From contig JBILTS010000011.1 of assembly GCA_044371405.1 (NCBI GenBank), positions 1 through 29,789 on the forward strand: a stretch of 29,789 nt of DNA, given 5' to 3'. The notes under the pieces are model-generated. The model was not told the origin of the DNA. It did no database searches and saw only the letters and a program-made list of their open reading frames with translations. A program made the translations under genes and the position numbers. Shown here piece after piece: positions 7,857-15,964 of the stretch; the first letter of the stretch is position 1, and each line of letters starts with the position of its first letter. Origin of the DNA: RGEC01 sp044371405. GTDB lineage: Bacteria; Bacteroidota; Bacteroidia; NS11-12g; UBA955.

Positions 7857-8944
7857 TGAAGAAAAACAAGATTACTGTTATCAAAGGTGCAGGCAAACTG
7901 GCGGGAAAAGGTAAAATTTCGGTTACTGCCGACGGAAAAACCGAAACTGTAGAGGCCGCCCACATCATTTTGGCTACCGGTGCCCGCAGCCGCGAACTTC
8001 CCAATATTAAAATAGACGGAACCCGCGTAATAGGATACCGCGAAGCAATGGTTATGCCCAAACAGCCAAAGGAACTGCTCATCATCGGCAGCGGAGCTAT
8101 CGGAATGGAGTTTGCATATTTCTACCACACCATCGGAACCAAGGTTACCATCGTGGAATTCATGCCCCGTATTCTTCCCATTGAAGACGAAGAGGTGAGC
8201 AAAACCATGGCCATGACCTATAAAAAGCGCGGTATTGAGATTTTGACCGAAAGCAGCGTAGAGAAAGTAGATATTAAAGGTGAGCGTTGTGTGGTAACCG
8301 TAAAAACCAAAAGCGGTGAGCAAACCTTTGAAGTTGACAACGTGCTGAGTGCTGCAGGCGTTCAAACCAACCTGGAAAACCTGGGACTGGAAGAAATGGG
8401 CGTTAAGACCGACAAGGGTAAAGTGGTGGTGGATGAATACTATCAGACCAGTGTTCCGGGCGTTTACGCCATCGGCGATATCGTTCCCGGTCCTGCCCTG
8501 GCACACGTGGCCAGTGCGGAAGGCATTATTTGTATTGAGCACATTTGCGGGGTACACACCGATCCGCTGAACTACGGGAACATACCGGGCTGTACCTATA
8601 CACACCCTGAAGTGGCCAGCGTGGGCCTGACCGAGGCACAGGCCAAAGAAAAAGGTTACGATATCCGCGTGGGTAAATTCCCGTTTAGTGCCAGTGGCAA
8701 AGCCAGTGCAGGCGGGCACAAGGAAGGTTTTGTTAAAGTTATTTTTGACAAAAAATACGGCGAATGGCTGGGCTGCCACATGGTAGGCGAAGGCGTTACC
8801 GATATGATTATTGAAGCGGTGGTGGCCAGAAACCTGGAAACCACAGGCCACGAGATTATCAAGAGTGTACACCCCCACCCCACCATGAGTGAGGCAGTTA
8901 TGGAAGCGGTGGCACAGGCGTATGACGAGTGCATACACCTGTAA
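7856..8944 (+). CDS. lpd: Dihydrolipoyl dehydrogenase (E3), C-terminal fragment of a frameshifted gene
   Basis: This 362-residue frame holds the rest of E3. It has the ILATGAR motif, the NAD-binding GSGAIG (78-83), the second FAD contact VYAIGDIVPGPALAHVA, and the C-terminal dimerisation domain with the catalytic His-Glu motif HPHPTMSE (His341, Glu346). Its first ATG overlaps the stop of the N-terminal fragment (TAATG), but MKKNKI is an internal segment in the family, not a natural start. The two pieces are therefore one gene with a one-base loss at 7841-7844. Both halves keep every catalytic residue and show no other damage, so a sequencing or assembly error, a recent mutation or recoding are all possible. 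The gene ends 14 bp from the convergent nuclease gene. Confidence 0.9.
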   Translation: MKKNKITVIKGAGKLAGKGKISVTADGKTETVEAAHIILATGARSRELPNIKIDGTRVIGYREAMVMPKQPKELLIIGSGAIGMEFAYFYHTIGTKVTIVEFMPRILPIEDEEVSKTMAMTYKKRGIEILTESSVEKVDIKGERCVVTVKTKSGEQTFEVDNVLSAAGVQTNLENLGLEEMGVKTDKGKVVVDEYYQTSVPGVYAIGDIVPGPALAHVASAEGIICIEHICGVHTDPLNYGNIPGCTYTHPEVASVGLTEAQAKEKGYDIRVGKFPFSASGKASAGGHKEGFVKVIFDKKYGEWLGCHMVGEGVTDMIIEAVVARNLETTGHEIIKSVHPHPTMSEAVMEAVAQAYDECIHL

Positions 8945-8958
8945 CCAACTTTGCAGAG

Positions 8959-9957
8959 TCAAGCCACAGCAGTTCTTGACAGTCTAAGGTTCTTATCTTT
9001 GGCTTCGGCCCAGAGTTCCTTTAATTTTTTCTCCATTTCTCGTCTTGGCGGCATTTGGGTGAGGTATTCTGCAACGACGATCCCATCGTTATGCAATTCC
9101 ATCAACTCAATTTGCTCCTTGCTACTTTCGGCACATAATATCAATCCAATTGGATGATTCTCTCCTTCTTGTTTTTCATATTTATTGAGCCATTTGAGGT
9201 AAAGCTCCATTTGACCTTTATGTGATGCCTCAAATTTGCCAAGTTTAAGCTCAATGGCTACCAGACGCTTAATCTGTCGGTTGTAAAATAACAGATCTAG
9301 ATAATAGTCTGAACCGTCTATTATCATTCTTTTCTGACGCTCTACAAAGGCAAAACCTTTACCTAGCTCCAAAATAAATTGTTCGAGCTGCACTAGGATA
9401 GCATTTTCCAAATCAGTTTCGAGATAGGTGTTTTTTAGTCCAAGAAAATCAAGCAGATACGGATCCTTGAAAGTATTCAAAGGAACCATCATTCCATCCC
9501 CTATCTGTGCATTGGCAATCTCAGTGCGCTCAAAAGATTTCAGCTGTATCTGTCGTCTTAACTCCCGAACTCCCCATGACTGCTGACTTGTTTGATGAAT
9601 GTAATAATTACGTGCCGCGCTGTTTTTTAATGGTAGTATCACAAGAATGTGACTCCATGTCAATTGTCGTGACAGTGTAACGACAAAGTCCTCATTCTCG
9701 AACTGCTCAGCAAACTGCACCATTCTTCTCAGGTTTTTCTCCTCGAAATTTCTACCATAGCGCTCTACCAGCTTTTTGGATAAGGATACGACAATTTCCT
9801 GCCCGTAAGCAGCTCTTTTTTCGGCCAACACTTCCTGGCGAATTCGTTGGCCAATTTTCCAGAATAGTGCTGTCAACACACTGTTTGCCTGAACTCTTAC
9901 AGTTTGCTTACTTAACTCAATAAATTCAGAAATTTCAATAAATAAATCACTTTTCAT
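8959..9957 (-). CDS. YhcG/DUF1016-family PDDEXK nuclease
   Basis: The 332-residue protein matches the YhcG (DUF1016) family. It has an N-terminal helical domain (SVLTALFWKIGQRI, YGQEIVVSLSKKL, NLRRMVQFAEQF, LTWSHILVIL) and a C-terminal PDDEXK nuclease domain. The nuclease core is visible: Glu184, Asp221 in DYYLDLLFYNR, and Glu236-x-Lys238 in VAIELKLGKF, followed by GQMELYLKWL. YhcG proteins are often found beside restriction-modification or toxin-antitoxin genes, but here the gene is alone between lpd and a surface-protein gene. It may come from horizontal transfer, since it is an accessory-type gene among core genes. The ATG start gives the usual N-terminus. Substrate and role are unknown. 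Confidence 0.9.
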   Translation of the reverse strand: MKSDLFIEISEFIELSKQTVRVQANSVLTALFWKIGQRIRQEVLAEKRAAYGQEIVVSLSKKLVERYGRNFEEKNLRRMVQFAEQFENEDFVVTLSRQLTWSHILVILPLKNSAARNYYIHQTSQQSWGVRELRRQIQLKSFERTEIANAQIGDGMMVPLNTFKDPYLLDFLGLKNTYLETDLENAILVQLEQFILELGKGFAFVERQKRMIIDGSDYYLDLLFYNRQIKRLVAIELKLGKFEASHKGQMELYLKWLNKYEKQEGENHPIGLILCAESSKEQIELMELHNDGIVVAEYLTQMPPRREMEKKLKELWAEAKDKNLRLSRTAVA

Positions 9958-10069
9958 AATATAAAAAATTAATATCTACAATTTTACACAAAATACGAAG
10001 ATAATAAAACAAGTATACAAATGCAAAAAATCCCGACCACAGGCCAGGATTTTACCAAAAATCACACAC
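9958..10069. other. Short AT-rich gap with a minus-strand terminator
   Basis: The gap separates the VWA gene's 3' end from the nuclease gene's start, both on the minus strand. Its left part (9958-10020) is AT-rich and must hold the nuclease promoter; a clear TAnnTTTG is not present, the nearest being a TATTTTG one base too short. Its right part carries the terminator at 10025-10052. Confidence 0.5.
10025..10052 (-). terminator. Intrinsic terminator of the VWA/T9SS gene
   Basis: On the minus strand AAATCCTGGCC pairs with GGTCGGGATTT over 11 positions (two G-U pairs) around a TGT loop, followed by a run of six T residues. It lies 17 bp after the stop codon at 10070. Confidence 0.75.
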
Positions 10070-12028
10070 CTACCGCCTTAGCACAATCCTCTCCGCCACC
10101 CAGCCATTGGCGGTGGGGTATTTCACAAAATAGATTCCGGAACTATAGTTACTTAAATCGGGGGTGAGTACATCGCCTTTTTTGCAGGAGAACCGCTGCA
10201 AAAGCTTCCCTCCTATATCGGCGATAAACACCTCTCTGATATCGGCCTGAACGTTAATGGTTAAAGGACCTTCGGTGGGGTTGGGATAAATCTTCACCCA
10301 GGAAATGGCACCGTATCTTCCCCGTTCACGTAGAATAGCGCTGTCGCGCATGGCGGCGCTGTCTTTGCCACTGAGCTTTAAGGCCAAGGTACTGTCCAAC
10401 TCATTAAAAGGATCTACGGTAACCCTAAGTGAATCGGTGTGATAAATGGCGTTGGCATCCAGGTATTTCTGGCAATCAGGTACGATGGAGAACTCCGAAG
10501 TTACTGCCAGCATTTCATCCAGCAGACTGCGCACGGAGTAAATGTCAGTGCTCGGTTCAATGTGCGGGTTGCCAATGCCGCTGTGGTTTGTCAGAAACAG
10601 GTATTTACCATTGGTCAGCAGGGCCATGTTGCGCAGCATAAACTCGGTAAACTTATCGGTACCGCTGCAGGCCACGGGTACAATCCGTATACCTCTGGCA
10701 GCCGCCATAACCACATATTTCTGTAGGGTATCATAGGTTGGCTGATCGGGGTGACAGGGGGCATCCAGCATCAGGAATATGATGCGGGCACGGGCCGTAC
10801 TGCTCCAGTTCATGTTTAGCACTGCCTGCTTCAATGCCTGATCCACGGCCTCGGGATAATCGCCCCCGCCTGTCGCAATCTGATCGAGGATGAAATTGTC
10901 TGTTACATGCGAATTGCTGCTGAATGGAGAAATTCGGTGTAGGTATTCATCGCCCTGATCGCGGTAAAACACTGACCCCAGGCGCAAATTGATATCCTTG
11001 TTGCGCAAGGCAATGGTTTTGATAAATGTATCTAAATCCAGCTTCAGGTGGTGGATTTCATCCCCCATGCTGCCGGTGGCATCCACCACAAATGCCACAT
11101 CCAGCTGATCGGCCATGCTGCAGGGGCCATCCATGATCCAGAAATTGATGCCTTTTTCAAAAGGATGCACCTTGTCCATTTTCTCTGTTCTTCCGTAGGC
11201 CGTAACCTCGGCAGTAATTCGGGTATGGGAAACCTTTGTTGTACTTTCGGCTGGCAGGGTCCACAATTCTGCCTTCCCGGTATTGTCTGTGCGGGCATTC
11301 CACAAAATCCCGGCTCCTGATTTTAGCGTCACAATGGCATCTACCACAGGAACCCCTGCGGGTGTAGTAACCTGCACCACATAGCGATTTCCTTTTCCCA
11401 CGTTGTATTTATACCTTCTTGCAAAGCTTTGAAAAATCCCCTCATGCAAATCAGACCACATCTTCCATTTACCAAAATCAAGAATATTGCCGGCAGTGAG
11501 TTTTCCGGCTGCACCCGACGATGCAACCGGGTATCCCGGCATTACACCTACAGAGCCGGGAGACCTGCTAAGCGCTTTATAAACTCCGCCCGGAGGTGGT
11601 GTTTTGGAAGCAACACCGGTTCTAATCTCATAAACCCGTGATTCATCGTCTGTGGTTGAGGGCGCATGGGCAATTTCATACCTGGCCCGCTTGGTAACAT
11701 CTGTCTCCACCCTGGATTTGGAAACCATGGAAATATCTACCTTATTCACCGATCCTTTAGCGGCCTCCATGCTGTTCAGTTCTGTGATATAACCATCGGC
11801 AATGGCAAAAATTCTGTTCTTACCTTCTTTGGTGGTGATGTTATATTTCCCATCCGCACCCACATTGAAATAACTGGTATCGCGGCTATTGATCACCATG
11901 ATTTTTACATTTTTCAGTTTTGTACCGCTAACGGCCTCGCTTACGCTCCCGTTAAAATAGGCCTGGGCATTGGCGTTCCCGGAAAACATCCCCAAAGCCA
12001 GAACCGGCATTATTAGTAATTTTTTCAT
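10070..12028 (-). CDS. Secreted von Willebrand factor A protein with T9SS sorting tail
   Basis: I place the start at the ATG at 12028, because MKKLLIMPVLALGMFSGNANA is a clean signal peptide; upstream in-frame starts would overlap the divergent hydrolase gene. The 652-residue protein has an N-terminal carboxypeptidase-regulatory-like fold (YFNGSVSEAVSGTKLKNVKI...DGKYNITT). After a linker comes a second beta module (GVPVVDAIVTLKSG) and then a VWA domain. The VWA domain has a MIDAS-type motif VVDATGSM, the ATGGGDYPEA segment and the strand IIFLMLDAP. The end is a type A T9SS sorting domain (IYPNPTEGPLTINVQ...YSSGIYFVKY...AERIVLRR). It is probably exported and anchored at the surface, where VWA domains bind proteins through a metal ion. 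The ligand is unknown. A terminator follows at 10025-10052. Confidence 0.88.
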   Translation of the reverse strand: MKKLLIMPVLALGMFSGNANAQAYFNGSVSEAVSGTKLKNVKIMVINSRDTSYFNVGADGKYNITTKEGKNRIFAIADGYITELNSMEAAKGSVNKVDISMVSKSRVETDVTKRARYEIAHAPSTTDDESRVYEIRTGVASKTPPPGGVYKALSRSPGSVGVMPGYPVASSGAAGKLTAGNILDFGKWKMWSDLHEGIFQSFARRYKYNVGKGNRYVVQVTTPAGVPVVDAIVTLKSGAGILWNARTDNTGKAELWTLPAESTTKVSHTRITAEVTAYGRTEKMDKVHPFEKGINFWIMDGPCSMADQLDVAFVVDATGSMGDEIHHLKLDLDTFIKTIALRNKDINLRLGSVFYRDQGDEYLHRISPFSSNSHVTDNFILDQIATGGGDYPEAVDQALKQAVLNMNWSSTARARIIFLMLDAPCHPDQPTYDTLQKYVVMAAARGIRIVPVACSGTDKFTEFMLRNMALLTNGKYLFLTNHSGIGNPHIEPSTDIYSVRSLLDEMLAVTSEFSIVPDCQKYLDANAIYHTDSLRVTVDPFNELDSTLALKLSGKDSAAMRDSAILRERGRYGAISWVKIYPNPTEGPLTINVQADIREVFIADIGGKLLQRFSCKKGDVLTPDLSNYSSGIYFVKYPTANGWVAERIVLRR

Positions 12029-12107
12029 CGTTTCCATACCCATCAATACCCGAACTTCTAAAAAGGTAAATGCAAAATGTGTGCTTTGTTTATCCGATTT
12101 TTGCCCC

Positions 12108-12740
12108 ATGGTTCATTTTCAGTGTTTCGAGTTCAGCCCTTTTGCAGAGAACACCTATGTCATCACCGGAACAAACGGGCAATGCCTGATTGTGGATCCG
12201 GGATGCTATGGCGCCTCAGAAGAGATACAATTAACAGACTATATTACCGCAAACGGTTTAACTCCGGTAGCACTGCTGAACACCCACGGTCACATCGACC
12301 ACATATTTGGCAACCATTACGTAAAAAACAAATGGAACGTGCCCATGTATCTTAGCCAGCTTGACATTCCTTTATTTGAGCGCGCCGAGAGCATGGCAGC
12401 CCTTTGGAACCTAAAATACACACCATCGCCCCTGCCCGATGAAGACTTGCATTCGGGAGAACTTGTATTGGCGGGCATTACACTCGAAGTACGGCATGTA
12501 CCCGGCCATGCACCCGGACACATGGTTTTCATACACCACGAAAGCAAAACAGTGGTTTGCGGCGACACCCTATTTCAGGGCAGTATTGGCCGCACAGACC
12601 TGCCAGGGGGCAACCATGACCTTTTGCTAAAGAGCATCCGCGAGCAGTTATTCAGTCTGCCGGATGACTACCAACTGCTGAGCGGACACGGACCTGCCAG
12701 CAGTGTTGGAGAAGAGCGTGCCCACAACCCATTTTTCTAG
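12108..12740 (+). CDS. Metallo-beta-lactamase-fold hydrolase (glyoxalase II/YcbL-like)
   Basis: This is a single-domain zinc hydrolase of 210 residues when started at the ATG at 12108 (MVHFQCFEFSPFAENTYVI), the usual N-terminus of this group. The metal ligands are present: THGHIDH (His60, His62, Asp64, His65), VPGHAPGH (His134), CGDTLF (Asp153) and SGHGP (His194), with the family ending GEERAHNPFF. Close relatives hydrolyse S-lactoylglutathione or related thioesters, but the substrate cannot be read from sequence. Longer upstream frames run into the divergent VWA gene and add unrelated residues. It leads a plus-strand run with menD 26 bp downstream. Confidence 0.92.
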   Translation: MVHFQCFEFSPFAENTYVITGTNGQCLIVDPGCYGASEEIQLTDYITANGLTPVALLNTHGHIDHIFGNHYVKNKWNVPMYLSQLDIPLFERAESMAALWNLKYTPSPLPDEDLHSGELVLAGITLEVRHVPGHAPGHMVFIHHESKTVVCGDTLFQGSIGRTDLPGGNHDLLLKSIREQLFSLPDDYQLLSGHGPASSVGEERAHNPFF

Positions 12741-12751
12741 GCCACAGATTG

Positions 12752-12759
12752 TACCTTTG
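12752..12759 (+). promoter_or_regulatory. Promoter -7 element (TACCTTTG) for menD
   Basis: TACCTTTG matches TAnnTTTG exactly and ends 7 bp before the GTG at 12767. It overlaps a possible upstream TTG start (12749), which argues that the TTG is not used from this promoter. A transcript from here would have almost no leader. Confidence 0.5.
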
Positions 12760-12766
12760 TTGTCCA

Positions 12767-14323
12767 GTGTCATACCTGCGCCACAACCTCGATTCATTTG
12801 TCCAAGCGTTAAAAGTGCTGGGTATAAATCACGTGGTGGTTTCGCCGGGATCGCGCAATGCTCCTATAGTGGCCGGCTTCCTGCGCATCGGTGGATTTAA
12901 CATATTATCTGCGCCTGATGAGCGTGCTGCAGCGTTCATGGCACTCGGGGCGGCACAAGCCACCGGGAAACCCGCTGTGGTATTATGCACCAGCGGCACT
13001 GCGGTTTTAAACCTGTATCCAGGAATTTGTGAGGCCTTCTATCAGCGTGTGCCATTGATAGCCATTACAGCCGACCGCCCCGAAAACATGATTGACCAAT
13101 GGGACGGACAAACCATTCGTCAGAAGGATATTTTCGAAAAACATATTCTCAAGGGTTTTCATGCGGAAACCAACTTGCATGAAAAAGCCGCTGAAACTGA
13201 GCTGCTGGCAATGGCTTCCGAGTCTGTGAGCATCAGCATGGGCAAACCCCGTGGGCCGGTGCATATCAATATTCCGCTATCCGAACCCATATACGAAGAC
13301 CTCGAAAAACCGGTATCTACAACCTGGGCCAAACCGGCACCCGTGGAAGCGGAAAGTCACGTTGAACCCAACATACCCTCAGCATTAAAGCAAACGTCAA
13401 GAATTCTGTTTCTGGCCGGGCAACTCCCTCCCGATGAAAATCTAAAACGGACATTACAAACCATATCAGAATCATACCCGGTAGTGGCCGATGTGCTCAG
13501 CAATATTCAGGGCGAAACCGTCATCAATGGCACTGAAAATTTTGCATCCATTGCAGAACATTACAGACCCGATGCATTGGTTACCCTGGGACTTAGTGTG
13601 GTAAGTAAATCGCTAAAACTACTGCTCAGGCAACTAAATATTCCCCTCCACTATCATCTGGGAGACGGGGGATTTACCGGAGATCCGTTTTTCACTAATC
13701 CTAAAACGCTGAACACACCGGCGGATGTATTTTTGGCGCAATGGCTGAAAAGCAACACCCATTATAAAGATGTAGAATTTTACGGTGCGTGGCATGATGC
13801 TATTACAGAAACAAAAGGCAGCGATAAAGAGGCAGAACTCATTAAAAACCTGATTCAGCGAATTCCGAACAATGCTTGTCTGCAACTGGGCAACAGCATG
13901 ATAGTACGGCATGCCAACCGCTGCAAGACACTGCCTAATTTTGTATTTGGAAACAGGGGCACCAGTGGTATTGACGGATCTGTCAGCACCGCCATGGGTT
14001 TTGCCTGGGCCCGTCCGGATCAACAGGTATATTGCTTATCGGGGGACATTGCTTTTTTGTATGACAAAAATGCCTGGTGGTGCAACCCCATGCCTGCAAA
14101 TATATCGGTGGTGGTCATCAACAATGGCGGAGGCATGATATTTGACCGCCTGCAAGGACCTGAAAAAATGCCCGGATTACGCGATTTTATGCACACTCCG
14201 CATCATTTCACCGCCCAATACATAGCGACACATTACAGCATCCCTTACAGAAGCTGTAACGCCAAAGAAATAAAAAACTTTACAGAAATTCCATCGGGTA
14301 TTATGGAGATATTTACAGCATGA
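12767..14323 (+). CDS. menD: MenD, SEPHCHC synthase of menaquinone biosynthesis
   Basis: MenD is the thiamine-diphosphate enzyme that joins 2-oxoglutarate-derived succinyl semialdehyde to isochorismate, an early step towards menaquinone. The signature VVVSPGSRNAP (residues 23-33), the ThDP-activating glutamate in APDERAAAFMALG (Glu52), the cofactor-binding SGDIAFLYDKNAWW and the NNGGGMIF segment are all present. I chose the GTG at 12767 (MSYLRHNLDSFVQAL), which gives the family's normal N-terminus. A TTG at 12749 is possible but overlaps a perfect promoter element. The C-terminus (GIMEIFTA) lacks the short tail of many homologues. The stop overlaps the next gene's ATG (ATGA), so the two are probably translationally coupled. 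No other men gene lies in the window. Confidence 0.95.
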   Translation: MSYLRHNLDSFVQALKVLGINHVVVSPGSRNAPIVAGFLRIGGFNILSAPDERAAAFMALGAAQATGKPAVVLCTSGTAVLNLYPGICEAFYQRVPLIAITADRPENMIDQWDGQTIRQKDIFEKHILKGFHAETNLHEKAAETELLAMASESVSISMGKPRGPVHINIPLSEPIYEDLEKPVSTTWAKPAPVEAESHVEPNIPSALKQTSRILFLAGQLPPDENLKRTLQTISESYPVVADVLSNIQGETVINGTENFASIAEHYRPDALVTLGLSVVSKSLKLLLRQLNIPLHYHLGDGGFTGDPFFTNPKTLNTPADVFLAQWLKSNTHYKDVEFYGAWHDAITETKGSDKEAELIKNLIQRIPNNACLQLGNSMIVRHANRCKTLPNFVFGNRGTSGIDGSVSTAMGFAWARPDQQVYCLSGDIAFLYDKNAWWCNPMPANISVVVINNGGGMIFDRLQGPEKMPGLRDFMHTPHHFTAQYIATHYSIPYRSCNAKEIKNFTEIPSGIMEIFTA

Positions 14324-14961
14324 AAACCGCTGTTATTGCCGGCGCATCCGGACTGGTAGGTTCCTCCCTGCTGACTATGCTGCTGGATAGTGGCCACTAT
14401 GACAAGGTTATATCCCTAGGCAGAAAAATCTTGCCCCTCCAGCATGAAATCTTGCTACAATTGCAAGTAGATTTTACCGACCTATCTTCATTTCAAGAGC
14501 ATTGTGATCATGTGTATTGTTGCCTGGGAACCACTATTCGTGTTGCCGGAACAAAGGAACGTTTTTTTCAGGTCGACCATGACTTCCCCCTGGAATTGGC
14601 CAAGGCCACGTTGCGCAATGGCGCTGTATCTTTCACCATCATCACTGCCATTGCTTCGAATGAAAAATCCCCCTGGTTTTATTCACGTGTGAAAGGCAAG
14701 CTGGAGAATGAACTTAAACTGCTGGGATTTGAAAAACTAAACATACTTAGGCCCTCAATGTTGTTGGGGCCAAGAATAGAATTCCGGCTGGCAGAATGGA
14801 TTAGTAAACAAATTATGATGCTATTCTCATGGCTCATTCCGGCGAAATACAGAGCAGTAACGGACCAAGCAGTTGCAAGGTGTATGCTACAATCGGCCAC
14901 AAAGCATCAAAATGGGACTTTTATTTGGGAGAATACCGAAATCTTGAAATTTAGTAGCTAA
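14320..14961 (+). CDS. NAD(P)-binding Rossmann-fold protein, atypical SDR (TIP30/HTATIP2-like)
   Basis: This 213-residue protein has the N-terminal dinucleotide-binding glycine motif GASGLVG (8-14), the segment YCCLGTTIRVAG and the YSRVKGKLENELK helix with a Tyr-x3-Lys pair. That is the layout of atypical short-chain dehydrogenase relatives such as HTATIP2/TIP30-like and YwnB-like proteins. The late part reads LNILRPSMLLGPR, again typical. The substrate is unknown. It overlaps menD by 4 bp (ATGA), so it is probably made from the same transcript, but a link to quinone synthesis is only inferred from position. Its 3' end overlaps the convergent barrel-protein gene by 11 bp. Confidence 0.87.
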   Translation: MKTAVIAGASGLVGSSLLTMLLDSGHYDKVISLGRKILPLQHEILLQLQVDFTDLSSFQEHCDHVYCCLGTTIRVAGTKERFFQVDHDFPLELAKATLRNGAVSFTIITAIASNEKSPWFYSRVKGKLENELKLLGFEKLNILRPSMLLGPRIEFRLAEWISKQIMMLFSWLIPAKYRAVTDQAVARCMLQSATKHQNGTFIWENTEILKFSS

Positions 14962-15493
14962 AAAGCAACCCTGCCCGTACGCACAGCATGGTTTTAAAAT
15001 CGGCACCCAAACGCTGATGATGCGAAACATCGGCAAAAACGCCGGTATGTTTACCCATGCGCAGTGTCTGCCTAAGTCCAAACCCTACATCAGTATGTAC
15101 TTTCTTATAACCCAGACTCCCGAAAACTGGGACATAATTCAGCGAATAGCCGCCAAACACCTTTGCTGAATAACGGGATTCCTTTTTCATTACTGTCATA
15201 AAAGGAGACCAGATTAGTTGTCCTTGAAAACGTCCGTAGGGAGCAAAATCCCAGATGCCCGGGGTTGTCACGTTTTCATTAAATTCACCTGCAGAAATTG
15301 CCAGCCCCAATTCCAGCGAAGATGTTACAGGCCGGATAGCCAGCAAAGAAAGTCCCCTGCCCCAGCCACTGCCTTCCACATCATCGTTATTGAGTTTCTC
15401 CCAGGTGAAATTGGTGAATTCCGCCCCGGCCATGATGCTTTGTGCTGACAACCGGCCAACACCCAGAAAACAGATCCAAAATAACTGGCGCAT
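14951..15493 (-). CDS. Exported beta-strand-rich protein, probable small outer-membrane barrel
   Basis: The 180-residue protein starts with a signal peptide (MRQLFWICFLGVGRLSAQ). Alternating hydrophobic/polar strands with aromatic ends follow (GLSLLAIRPVTSSLELGLAISAG, PYGRFQGQLIWSPFMT, YSAKVFGGYSLNYVP, TDVGFGLRQTLR). It closes with AGLLFSY, an aromatic C-terminus as in barrel proteins. I do not recognise a named family. It is the last gene of a minus-strand run, 18 bp after smpB, and its end overlaps the convergent NAD(P)-binding gene by 11 bp. Function is unknown; the membrane location is inferred. Confidence 0.7.
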   Translation of the reverse strand: MRQLFWICFLGVGRLSAQSIMAGAEFTNFTWEKLNNDDVEGSGWGRGLSLLAIRPVTSSLELGLAISAGEFNENVTTPGIWDFAPYGRFQGQLIWSPFMTVMKKESRYSAKVFGGYSLNYVPVFGSLGYKKVHTDVGFGLRQTLRMGKHTGVFADVSHHQRLGADFKTMLCVRAGLLFSY

Positions 15494-15511
15494 GAATTAC
15501 GAAGTTAGCGA

Positions 15512-15964
15512 TTAATGCTTGAAACGGGCTATTTCCCGTTCAACATCTTTGGCTTTCAAGTCTTCCCTTTTGTCGTGCATTTTTTTGCCAGGACCTACCC
15601 CAAGCTCCAGTTTAAAAAGTCCTTTTTCGTTTTCAAATAAACGGATGGGGAAGGCCGCTATGCCTACATTTTTTAGGGCCACAGCAATTTTTTTTAACTC
15701 TTTTTGGGTGAGCAGCAGCTTTCTGTCGCGTAGGGGATCGTGCTGTCCAAAACTTCCCTGAGCAAAAGGTGAAATATGCAGGTTCCGAAGCCACAATTCA
15801 CCGGAGTCCATTACAGCATAAGAATCTCCCATATTCACATTGCCTGCACGAATGCTTTTTACTTCTGTTCCAGATAGCATCATGCCGGCGGTGTACTTTG
15901 CATCTGCATGGTAATTAAAACCTGCCTTGCGGTTTAAAATCTCTATTTTGGGTTTCTTAGCCAC
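15512..15964 (-). CDS. smpB: SsrA-binding protein SmpB (trans-translation)
   Basis: SmpB binds tmRNA and brings it to stalled ribosomes for rescue and peptide tagging. The 150-residue sequence carries the family's conserved parts: an N-terminal NRKAGFNYHADAKYTAGMMLSGTEVKSIR, DSYAVMDSGELWLRNLHISPF, then the RKLLL...KELKKI helix and GVGPGKKMHDKRE near the C-terminal tail. The start is a GTG (MAKKPKIEILN); it lies inside the last 8 bp of the upstream thioesterase frame (GTGGCTAA overlap), indicating coupling. The tmRNA gene itself is not in the window. Confidence 0.97.
   Translation of the reverse strand: MAKKPKIEILNRKAGFNYHADAKYTAGMMLSGTEVKSIRAGNVNMGDSYAVMDSGELWLRNLHISPFAQGSFGQHDPLRDRKLLLTQKELKKIAVALKNVGIAAFPIRLFENEKGLFKLELGVGPGKKMHDKREDLKAKDVEREIARFKH

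Noticed and set aside
7853..8962. A 369-codon open frame antisense to lpd
   Set aside because: It mirrors lpd codon structure, has no recognisable domain, starts from a non-standard position and overlaps a highly conserved enzyme; it is an antisense shadow.
11970..12107. Longer N-terminus for the metallo-hydrolase, and (12029-12109) for the VWA protein
   Set aside because: The two extensions overlap each other on opposite strands, while the internal ATGs give a normal hydrolase N-terminus and a clean signal peptide respectively.
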